This document shows positions 1 to 7,913 of a stretch of 64,000 nucleotides of DNA, piece after piece. The first letter of the stretch is position 1; each line of letters starts with the position of its first letter. The position numbers and the translations under genes were made by a program. Location of the stretch: the NCBI RefSeq assembly GCF_947654275.1, contig NZ_CANTJS010000013.1, forward strand, positions 1-64,000, in the 5' to 3' direction. This DNA comes from an uncultured Oscillibacter sp. (GTDB lineage Bacteria > Bacillota > Clostridia > Oscillospirales > Oscillospiraceae). The notes below the pieces were generated by a model. That model saw only the letters and a program-made list of their open reading frames with translations, searched no databases and was not told the DNA's origin.

Positions 1-10
1 CCGCCGCTGT

Positions 11-38
11 TTGAAAATCGGTAGATACCGATTTTCAA
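11..38. terminator. perfect 12-bp hairpin, possible terminator or other inverted repeat
   Basis: TTGAAAATCGGT-AGAT-ACCGATTTTCAA. Confidence 0.4.
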
Positions 39-279
39 CTGTGCTGACTATATCATCAGGAGCAGAGCACCAGAAAGAATCGAAAAAAGGGCGCTGAATG
101 TCCAGGCGGAAAAGGGAAGGGAGGAGGCCCTCCGCCGCTTCCGGCACCGGATATGGAACATGCCGCGGATTTCGGTGAAATCCGCGGCATTGGCCGGACG
201 GCGGAAAGAGGCCCATCCTCGTGCTCCGCCGCCCATGAAAGGTCTTGATTTTGCCGGGGGTTTCTCTCCCCGGAAGCGG

Positions 280-867
280 TCAGGTCAGGGCTTCCAGCTC
301 GGCGGCGACGCCGGCCTCGCAGTCCCGCATGGCCAGGATGGTTTTTTCCATCAGCTCCTCCAGGGACCAGCCCAGCCGCTCCGCGCCCTCCTTGATGACG
401 TCCCGGGAGCAGCCGGCGGCAAACTTCTTGTCCTTGAACTTCTTTTTCAGGGAGGAGACCTCCATGTCGGAGCAGGATTTGCTGGGCCGCATCCGGGCGG
501 CAGCGCCCACCAGACCGGTGAGCTCGTCGGCGGCGAAGAGGACCTTTTCCATCTGATGGATGGGCTCCACGTCGCTGCACAGGCCGAAGCCATGGCTGCA
601 CACAGCATGAATCAGCTCCTCGGAGCAGCCGATTTCCGCCAGCAGCTCAGGAGCCTTTTTGCAGTGCTCCTCGGGCCACTTCTCGAAATCCACGTCGTGG
701 AGCAGGCCCACGGTGGACCAGAAAGCGGCGTCCTCTCCATAGCCCAGTTCCCGGGCAAACCAGCCCATGACCCCCTCCACCGTCAGGGCGTGCTGGATGT
801 GGAAGGGCTCGCTGTTGTAGGTTTGCAGCAGCTTCAGGGCCGCCGCTCTCTCAGGATATGCTTTCAT
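280..867 (-). CDS. HD/HDIG domain-containing phosphohydrolase
   Basis: ORF with HIQHALTVEGVM...GLLHDVDFEKWPEEH, typical HDIG-type motif. Confidence 0.85.
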   Translation of the reverse strand: MKAYPERAAALKLLQTYNSEPFHIQHALTVEGVMGWFARELGYGEDAAFWSTVGLLHDVDFEKWPEEHCKKAPELLAEIGCSEELIHAVCSHGFGLCSDVEPIHQMEKVLFAADELTGLVGAAARMRPSKSCSDMEVSSLKKKFKDKKFAAGCSRDVIKEGAERLGWSLEELMEKTILAMRDCEAGVAAELEALT

Positions 868-1042
868 GAAACGATCTCCTTTATATCATTATAGTGCAGA
901 TAGCAGACAGCAAAATTGCCGGCAAATGCGGGGTATCTCAGCCGCTGCGCCGGCGCGCAAGGAAGAGACTGTTCCCTCCATCCTCCGGCGTGATGCAAAA
1001 GGGGGCTTTCTGTTTTCTGCCGCTGGCGTGGAGTAAAATTTT

Positions 1043-1720
1043 CTATGGCACGGGGTCCGGGTCCCCGTCCAGGGTTACGAAATAGTCATAGTAGGGCAGG
1101 AGGAAGGTGAACCCCTGCTTCAGCCGGTCCACGACGTCCCGGCAGAACAGCTCTTCTGTCAGCTTGTCTTCGTGGCAGATGGAAAAGGACTTGGCCCGGT
1201 ACCAGGGGGCCAGGAGCTCCGAGGGCGCGGGGCCCTTGGGCCGCTTGTATTCCTCGGCGTCCAGACGGAATTCGTCTTGCCTGTTCAGAGCGCGGGTCAG
1301 CTTCTCCATGGGCTGGGGGTCCCGGTCCATGCGGGCCCGGAGCTTGGCCATGGTGAGGGCCTTGGGCAGGTAATAGCCCATGCCGTAGGTCCAGCCCTCC
1401 GGCATCAGCTCGAACCAGAAGGTAGGTCTGGCGGTCCACTGCTCGCCGGGCTGCTCCACGGAGAACCAGAGGCTTTCCTTATAAGGTCCCCGGCCATGGA
1501 GACGGCGGGCGTCCCGGTAAATGCGGGTGACCTTGCCGGTCAGCCCGTAATCCGGCCTCTGCTCCCGGAGGAACTCGTACATCTCGCCGCCCAGCTCCTG
1601 CATGGGACGGTAGAAATATTGCAGATATGCCTGCTTGTGCGCCTCGAACCAGGTCCGCTCGTTGTTGAAGCGGATGCCCCACATGAAGTCCACTGTTTCA
1701 TTGGAAAAGCCAGTAAACAT
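1043..1720 (-). CDS. DUF2461 domain-containing protein
   Basis: FMWGIRFNNERTWFEAHKQAY... motif typical of the DUF2461/TIGR02453 family. Confidence 0.85.
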   Translation of the reverse strand: MFTGFSNETVDFMWGIRFNNERTWFEAHKQAYLQYFYRPMQELGGEMYEFLREQRPDYGLTGKVTRIYRDARRLHGRGPYKESLWFSVEQPGEQWTARPTFWFELMPEGWTYGMGYYLPKALTMAKLRARMDRDPQPMEKLTRALNRQDEFRLDAEEYKRPKGPAPSELLAPWYRAKSFSICHEDKLTEELFCRDVVDRLKQGFTFLLPYYDYFVTLDGDPDPVP

Positions 1721-1809
1721 GCCGCGCTCCCTTCGCCGCCGGTTTCCGGCGGCTTTCGACTCTCATAAAATCGAGGGAAGTATACCACAAAAAGCCCCTT
1801 TCGGCAAGC

Positions 1810-2109
1810 TCATTTTTCCGCCGCCGGCGGGTAGGGAATGCGGTAGGGCGCTCCGCCCCGCTGGTCGTATTTTTGCGTGAGCCAGTCCCGCAGAGCCGCT
1901 ATGCCCTCCTCTGTCCAAGGGAAGGTCTCCGTCTCCACATCCTGGGCCAGCTCAAAGCTGGTGTTTTCATAGACCCAGGCCTGAAGACTGCCGTCGCCGG
2001 GCTTGCCCGTCTGCTGAAAGCGGTAGCGGAAGGCCCCCAGGCTTCCGGGATAGATGGAAGCCTTGCTGAAAAACTGGGGGGTGAGAAAGGAAAAATCAGG
2101 TTCCGGCAT
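1810..2109 (-). CDS. small hypothetical protein
   Basis: 99-aa ORF in a plausible intergenic slot, RBS aaggagg upstream. Confidence 0.6.
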   Translation of the reverse strand: MPEPDFSFLTPQFFSKASIYPGSLGAFRYRFQQTGKPGDGSLQAWVYENTSFELAQDVETETFPWTEEGIAALRDWLTQKYDQRGGAPYRIPYPPAAEK

Positions 2110-2162
2110 GGGAAATCCTCCTTACTGTGTCCGGTTTGTATCAGATATGAGGCTCCGGCGGT

Positions 2163-3122
2163 TCAGCCCATGACCGCCCGCAGGGTCTCCAGATTCCCCT
2201 CCATCAGGGAGAGGTACGTGGCCCCGGCGTCCAGATCCGCCTGGGACACGTTGTGGCAGGTGTGGAAGAGAGCGGTGCTCGTTCCCGCCGCCTCAGCGAT
2301 GCTGTCCGCCACCAGATGATTGGAGAACTCAATATACCAGACGGCGGGCAGGTCTTCGTCCCGGACCTTTTCCGTCAGAAAGGCCACCGTGGCCGCCGAG
2401 GGCTCCGTCTGAGCCCCGCAGCCGGGGAAGGCGGCGTAATAGTCCAGGTCATAGGTCTCCGCAAAATAGCGGAGGGGGAAGCGGTCTCCGAAGACCATGG
2501 TTTTATGGGGAAGCCCGTTGAAAAAGGCGGTAAATTCTCCGTCCAGGGCGTCCAGCTCCCGGGCATAGTCTTCGGCTGCGGTCCGGTAGTCCCCGGCGTG
2601 GTCCGGGTCCAGATTTGCCAGGGTTTCCCCCAGGAGACGGGTGATGACGGCGGCGTTTTTCGGTGAGGTCCATACGTGCTCGTCCATCCCCAACACCTCG
2701 CCGGGATGGCCGTGGGCTTCCTCGGAATGATCGTGGTCCTCGTGCCCGCCGGTCATGCCCTCCACCGTCTCCTCCTCCAGCAGGTCCACGCAGTCCACCA
2801 TCCGCAGGCATTCCCCCTGGGGCTCAATGGCGGAGAGGATGGTGTCCACCCAGGCGTCGGACTCGCCCCCCAGATAGATGAAGAGGTCGCAGTTCCGGAC
2901 CCGGAGGATATCCGCCGGGGTGGGCTCGTAGGAGTGGCTCTCCGCGCCGGGGGGCAGCAGCAGGGTCACGTCCCCGTGGGCTCCGGCAGCGGCTCTGGCA
3001 AAGTCATAGGCGGGAAAAACGGCGGCCACGATTTGCAGCCGCCCGTCCTCCGGCTCCGGCGGCGGGGCGGCGCATCCGCACAGCAGCGCCAGGGCGCAGA
3101 GCAGGGGAAGGAGCTGTTTCAT
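2163..3122 (-). CDS. metal (Zn/Mn) ABC transporter substrate-binding lipoprotein, ZnuA family
   Basis: Lipobox LLCGCAAPP, His-rich loop GGHEDHDHSEEAHGHPGE, DEHVWTSPKNA motif. Confidence 0.92.
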   Translation of the reverse strand: MKQLLPLLCALALLCGCAAPPPEPEDGRLQIVAAVFPAYDFARAAAGAHGDVTLLLPPGAESHSYEPTPADILRVRNCDLFIYLGGESDAWVDTILSAIEPQGECLRMVDCVDLLEEETVEGMTGGHEDHDHSEEAHGHPGEVLGMDEHVWTSPKNAAVITRLLGETLANLDPDHAGDYRTAAEDYARELDALDGEFTAFFNGLPHKTMVFGDRFPLRYFAETYDLDYYAAFPGCGAQTEPSAATVAFLTEKVRDEDLPAVWYIEFSNHLVADSIAEAAGTSTALFHTCHNVSQADLDAGATYLSLMEGNLETLRAVMG

Positions 3123-3226
3123 AAGGGTTCCTTTCTTCTGAGGCAGAGATCAGATTTCCCGGCAGACAGGCCCCTGCATACCGTTTGCAGGGAGCGCCGG
3201 TCCTTCGGTTTGGAAGGGATATAAAC

Positions 3227-3241
3227 TGAGAATTACTTTCA
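3227..3241. promoter_or_regulatory. candidate Fur/Zur-like 7-1-7 box upstream of znuA-like gene
   Basis: TGAGAATTACTTTCA resembles TGATAATNATTATCA with mismatches. Confidence 0.3.
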
Positions 3242-3471
3242 AATATACTACGCACCCGGAAAAAAAGCAAGAGTGAATCCCTGCCGGGGCGCGTTCCTTC
3301 GCGCATTTTATCAGGTGAGGGGGGCAGGGGACTGGCATCAGGCCTGCGGCAGAGTCCGTCCGCCCGATGATGCCAGGTTTCCGGCAGAGGGGCCGGGACA
3401 GCGCCCGGTCCCTGCATAAAAGCCCCAGACGGGACGCTCTCTCCGCTTTCAAAATTATTTGTAAAGGACCC

Positions 3472-3500
3472 TTGACAAAAGCCGAAGCCTGTGATAGCTT
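3472..3500 (+). promoter_or_regulatory. sigma-A promoter for XRE/membrane protein pair
   Basis: TTGACA - 17 bp - TAGCTT with extended -10 TGA. Confidence 0.6.
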
Positions 3501-3590
3501 ATAGGTAAAGGAACCTTTACATATTGCGGACGGCCGCCGTAGTACGTCACGGAACCTTTACATAATTCTGAAAGGAGGCTTTCATGAGGC

Positions 3591-3797
3591 ATGGAAAACC
3601 GTGTGGAACAGCTCCGGAAGGAACGGGGACTGCGGCAGGAGGAATTCGCCAGGGCCATTCGGGTCTCCCGGCAGACGGTCAGCGCCATTGAGACAGGGAA
3701 ATACAACCCGTCCCTGGAGCTGGCATTTACAATCTCGGATTTTTTTGAACTGCCGATTGAGGAAATTTTCATTCATGAAAGGAAGGATGTCCTATGA
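3591..3797 (+). CDS. XRE-family helix-turn-helix regulator (YgzD/YozG-like, 68 aa)
   Basis: MENRVEQLRKERGLRQEEFARAIRVSRQTVSAIETGKYNPSLELAF. Confidence 0.93.
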   Translation: MENRVEQLRKERGLRQEEFARAIRVSRQTVSAIETGKYNPSLELAFTISDFFELPIEEIFIHERKDVL

Positions 3798-4234
3798 AAA
3801 AGAGTGATCTATGGGCCGGCATCGGGATGATTGGGCTGGGCCTTTGCTGCCTGCTGGCGGCGCTGCTGCTGGACACGCCGCTGGACAGCGTGCTCTGCGG
3901 CCTCTTCGGGGCCCTCACCGCACCCGGTATTGTGCAGATTTACAAGTATTTCATGTGGGGCCGCAGTCCGGAGTACCGGGCGAAGCTGGAGGAGGAGCAG
4001 ATCGACCTCCGGGACGAGCGGAAGGAGATGCTGCGGAACAAATCCGGGCGAATCGCCTATGTGATTGGCCTTCTGGCCGCAGCGGTATCCATGACGGCCT
4101 TTTCCGTCCTGGGAACCCTGGGGATTGTGAGCGAGGCTGCCAGCCGTCTGATGATTCTGTTCCTGGCGGGTTATATGCTGTTCCAGCTTGCGGCCGGGCG
4201 GATCGTCTACCGCCTGCTGGCCCGGAAATACTGA
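3794..4234 (+). CDS. small integral membrane protein, overlaps XRE gene by 4 nt
   Basis: Hydrophobic segments; translationally coupled ATGA overlap. Confidence 0.85.
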   Translation: MKKSDLWAGIGMIGLGLCCLLAALLLDTPLDSVLCGLFGALTAPGIVQIYKYFMWGRSPEYRAKLEEEQIDLRDERKEMLRNKSGRIAYVIGLLAAAVSMTAFSVLGTLGIVSEAASRLMILFLAGYMLFQLAAGRIVYRLLARKY

Positions 4235-4355
4235 GCCGTCCCATCAGGGGAAGCGGCGGCCCCGGTTTTTCACGACCCTGCCGGGGTATTGACAGGACGC
4301 ACAAAAAAAGAACCATTCTTTACAGCTTCTTTACAATTAGAACCGGCAAACTCTC

Positions 4356-4384
4356 TTGACACCGAATAGCCGTCTGGTTATAAT
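4356..4384 (+). promoter_or_regulatory. consensus sigma-A promoter for the tetR gene
   Basis: TTGACA - 17 bp - TATAAT. Confidence 0.85.
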
Positions 4385-4386
4385 AA

Positions 4387-4420
4387 GTGACAGCCTGTCA
4401 TAAAGCGACAGACTGTCACT
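4387..4420. promoter_or_regulatory. TetR-type operator (two adjacent palindromes)
   Basis: GTGACAGCCTGTCAT...GCGACAGACTGTCACT immediately downstream of the -10. Confidence 0.7.
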
Positions 4421-4447
4421 TTTCCTGTAAAGGAGGGAAATCATGCG

Positions 4448-5086
4448 ATGTGCACGGAGACCTTTCTCCGCCTGCCAGAGGAGAAGCGAACCCGTTTTCT
4501 AAACGCGGCGTGGGAGGAGTTTACCTCCACCCGGTTCGCGGATGTTTCCATTAACCAGATTGTCCGGAAGGCCGGGATTCCCCGGGGGAGCTTCTATCAG
4601 TATTTTCTGGACAAGGAAGACCTGTTCGCCTATCTGCTGGAGGAGGTGCGGGAGCACGTCAAACGGGAGTACCGCCGGGCGCTGGAGGATGCCGGAGGCG
4701 ACATGTTCCAGGCCCAGCTGAACTGCTTCGACCGGCTGACCTCTCAGGAACTGGCGCTGGACCCCATGATGAACCGCTGCGTTCTGTTTCTGCGGAACAA
4801 CCAGGGCGTGGACATCCAGAAGCTTCTGCCCACCCGGCCCGGCCAGAGGCTGATGGACGGCCTGTGGGACCTGATGGACCTCAGCGGGCTCCGGGAGCGG
4901 AACGCGGACTATGCCCGGGTGGTGTTCAGTCTGCTGATGGCGGCTCTGGGCAGCGCCTTTATGGACGCCATGCTCCGATCGGAGAACTGGCAGGAGTGCC
5001 GGAACGAGCTGGTCATGAAGATGGAGATTGTCAGGTACGGCTGCCTCAAAGAGGCCGCATCCGGCCAAAATGAAAAATCCTCTTGA
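4448..5086 (+). CDS. TetR/AcrR family transcriptional regulator
   Basis: N-terminal HTH: RFLNAAWEEFTSTRFADVSINQIVRKAGIPRGSFYQYFLDKEDLF. Confidence 0.95.
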   Translation: MCTETFLRLPEEKRTRFLNAAWEEFTSTRFADVSINQIVRKAGIPRGSFYQYFLDKEDLFAYLLEEVREHVKREYRRALEDAGGDMFQAQLNCFDRLTSQELALDPMMNRCVLFLRNNQGVDIQKLLPTRPGQRLMDGLWDLMDLSGLRERNADYARVVFSLLMAALGSAFMDAMLRSENWQECRNELVMKMEIVRYGCLKEAASGQNEKSS

Positions 5087-5113
5087 CATTCCAGCGGCTG
5101 GAAGGTGTAGAAC
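5083..5113 (+). promoter_or_regulatory. MerR-type promoter with 19-bp spacer for the TolC/MFP/RND operon
   Basis: TTGACA-TTCCAGCGGCTGGAAGGTG(19)-TAGAAC with spacer dyad TTCCAGC-G-GCTGGAA. Confidence 0.65.
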
Positions 5114-5170
5114 ATAGAAGAGCATTGCGGAGGAACACAGTTAAAACCCGGGAAAATAAAGGAGGAACAC

Positions 5171-6580
5171 ATGGACCGGAAAAAAATCGCGCTGCTGCTG
5201 GCGGTGGCGCTGACGCTGTGCGCGGTCCCGGCCCTGGCCGGCACGGACGGGGGGACAGAACCCCTGGCGCAGGCGGAAGCCGCCGGCGCGAAGACAGACG
5301 GCCTGGAAGAGCAGACGGGAGCCGCGGAGCAGCTGGAAAACGACAGCGCGGAGGGCAAACAGAGCGGCGGCGTCTGGCAGGAGGGCTATGACGGCACAAA
5401 GCCCTGGATTTCCAGCGCGGATGATGAGCTGGCATTCACAGGGGAGACGGATTTCCGCTATCTGAGCTTTAACGACCTGCGGGAGCGGGTATTGGACAAC
5501 AGCCTGACGGCGCTGATGATGGAGGAGTCCATTGCCTCCATTGACGCCATCGACTTTACAAAGATGTATAATGAGCTGGCGAGCCAGCTGGGCAGTCTGG
5601 AACGGGCTCAGGACATGTATGCGCAGATTCCGGTGGCCACGCCCATGGAGGGGGCCATGCAGGGCTATGTGATTTCCAACCTGGCCAGCTCCTACGGGTC
5701 TTTGTCCAACACCGTGTCGGATCTTGCCACCGGCAAGCTCCAGAAGGACTATGACGCCGCCAAGCGGCAGCTGGAGAACGCCAGGGATCAGCTGGTGATT
5801 GGCGCGGAATCCCTCTACATCGCCACCCTGGAGCTGGAGCAGACCAAGGGAACTCTCCAGCGGAATTTGACGGCCCTGGACCGGACGGTGGCGGAGATGG
5901 AGCTCCGCTACCAGCTGGGGCAAATCTCAGCCCTGACCCTGGAGCAGGTAAGGAATGGCCGGGCCGCCCTCCAGAGCAGCCTGAGCACCGTGGATATGAA
6001 CCTCAGGCGCTGCAAGATGCAGCTGGAGTCCATGACCGGGGCGGGCATGGAGGGCACCCTGCGGCTGGGCCCCCTGCCGGAGCTCAGCGACGGCCTCATT
6101 GATTCCATGGACCTGCGGACGGACCTGGAGGAGGCGGAGGAAAAAAGCTATGACCTCTTTGCTGCCCGGAAAAAGCTGAAGGAGGCCTCCGACACCTATG
6201 ACGACGCCCAGGCCTCCTATTCCAAGGATACATACAATCTCCGCTCCGCCCGGCACACCTATGAATCTTCAAAATATGAATTCCAGTATACCCAGCAGAC
6301 CTTTGAGATGAATTTCCGCAATGCCTACAACACCGTGAAGGATTACCGGCAGGTCCTCAGCGCCTCCCGGACCACGCTGGCCTTCCAGGAGAGCACCTAT
6401 GCCTCCATGGAACTGAAATACCAGCAGGGGAACATCTCTCATAACGCGCTTCTGGACGCGGCAGATGACCTGGCGGAGGCCAAGGAGGCCGTCGCCACCG
6501 CACAGCGCAACCTTTTTACCGCTTACCGCTCCTATTACTGGGCGGTGAACTACGGCGTGATGAACAGCGCCCAGGCCTGA
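5171..6580 (+). CDS. TolC-family protein with N-terminal signal peptide
   Basis: Coiled-coil TolC-like repeats (LEQVRNGRAALQSSLSTVDMNLRR; YNTVKDYRQVLSASRTTLAFQESTYASMELKYQQGNISHNALLDA), adjacent to MFP and RND genes. Confidence 0.85.
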   Translation: MDRKKIALLLAVALTLCAVPALAGTDGGTEPLAQAEAAGAKTDGLEEQTGAAEQLENDSAEGKQSGGVWQEGYDGTKPWISSADDELAFTGETDFRYLSFNDLRERVLDNSLTALMMEESIASIDAIDFTKMYNELASQLGSLERAQDMYAQIPVATPMEGAMQGYVISNLASSYGSLSNTVSDLATGKLQKDYDAAKRQLENARDQLVIGAESLYIATLELEQTKGTLQRNLTALDRTVAEMELRYQLGQISALTLEQVRNGRAALQSSLSTVDMNLRRCKMQLESMTGAGMEGTLRLGPLPELSDGLIDSMDLRTDLEEAEEKSYDLFAARKKLKEASDTYDDAQASYSKDTYNLRSARHTYESSKYEFQYTQQTFEMNFRNAYNTVKDYRQVLSASRTTLAFQESTYASMELKYQQGNISHNALLDAADDLAEAKEAVATAQRNLFTAYRSYYWAVNYGVMNSAQA

Positions 6581-6638
6581 CCGGGGAGCCCCGGCGGAAG
6601 GGGCGTCCGTATGACAACCGACAATTTGGAGGAACAGC

Positions 6639-7913
6639 ATGAAGAAACAACGTTTAACAGCTCTGGCCCTGGCCGCCGTGCTGGCCCTGAGCCTCACTGC
6701 CTGCGGCGGAGGCGGCGAGGAGCCGCCGGAGGAGGAGGCCGGGCCCCAGGGCGTGGCCGTCCAGGTCCAGGAGATTGCGGCAGACACCATCTATGCCGAG
6801 AATACCGTCTCCGGCCGCCTGACGGCGGAGGACGAGGATGTGATTATGGTGGCGGTCTCCGCCAAGTGCACGGCGGTCTATGCCGAGGCCGGCGACGAGG
6901 TGAAGGCGGGAGACGTGCTGTGCACCCTGGATCTGGCCAGCACCCTGTCCTCCTATGACGCCGCCAGCATTGGCTATCGTTCCGCCGTCCAGAGCTATAA
7001 CGATCAGGCGGCGGTCTTTGAAAAGCAGATTGCCCTTCAGGAGAAGAACGTCAGCGACCTGAAGGCTCTCTTTGAGATTGGCGCGGCCTCTCAGATGGAG
7101 ATTGATCAGGCGGAGCTGCAATTGCAGAGCTCCATTGCCACCCGGAACTCCACTCTGGCCCAGCTGGAGGCGGGGATGCAGAGCTCCAAGTCCAATGTGG
7201 AGCAGCTGGACACCGTTCTGGAGAATGTGGACGCCCGGGGCAATGTGATTGCCCCCAGCACCGGCACCCTGGTGACCATGAACGCCGTGGAGGGCAGCTT
7301 TGTGTCCAACGCAGCCCCGGTGGCGGTGATTGACGGGGTGGAGCAGATGAAGGTGGTGGTTCAGGTCTCCGAGGCCCTGGTGCCCAAGCTGAAGGCCGGA
7401 GACGAGGCCGACGTGACGGTTTCCGCCGCCGGCGAGACCTTCACCGCCTCCATCCGTTCTGTGGAGCGGGCGGCCAACGTGCAGACCAAGCTGTATACCG
7501 TGACGCTGGCGGCTCCCTCCGGGGTGGACGGCCTGCTGGCGGGCATGTTCGCGGACGTGACATTCCACACCGATGTTTCCGAAAACACCGTGGTGGTGCC
7601 CACCGAGGCCATCCTCACCAGAGGCGACGTCCAGTATGTCTACGTGGTGGAGAACGGCGCCGCCAGGTATGTGGAGGTTACCGTGGGCCTCACCGGCAGC
7701 GGCGTGACGGAGGTCCTCTCCGGCCTCTCCGCCGGGCAGCAGCTGGTGACGGTGGGCCAGGCCTACCTGAGCGACGGCGACCCGGTCCGCATTGTGGGCG
7801 GTACGGACGCGGAAGGCGGCGCGGAGAACGCAGGCGGCGCGGAGAACGTGGACGGCACGGAAACAGCGCCGGAGGACGGAAACGAAACAAGCCCGTCCGG
7901 GGAGGACGCATGA
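6639..7913 (+). CDS. efflux RND transporter periplasmic adaptor (MFP) lipoprotein
   Basis: Lipobox LTACGGGG; hairpin and barrel domain sequences typical of the HlyD/AcrA family. Confidence 0.94.
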   Translation: MKKQRLTALALAAVLALSLTACGGGGEEPPEEEAGPQGVAVQVQEIAADTIYAENTVSGRLTAEDEDVIMVAVSAKCTAVYAEAGDEVKAGDVLCTLDLASTLSSYDAASIGYRSAVQSYNDQAAVFEKQIALQEKNVSDLKALFEIGAASQMEIDQAELQLQSSIATRNSTLAQLEAGMQSSKSNVEQLDTVLENVDARGNVIAPSTGTLVTMNAVEGSFVSNAAPVAVIDGVEQMKVVVQVSEALVPKLKAGDEADVTVSAAGETFTASIRSVERAANVQTKLYTVTLAAPSGVDGLLAGMFADVTFHTDVSENTVVVPTEAILTRGDVQYVYVVENGAARYVEVTVGLTGSGVTEVLSGLSAGQQLVTVGQAYLSDGDPVRIVGGTDAEGGAENAGGAENVDGTETAPEDGNETSPSGEDA

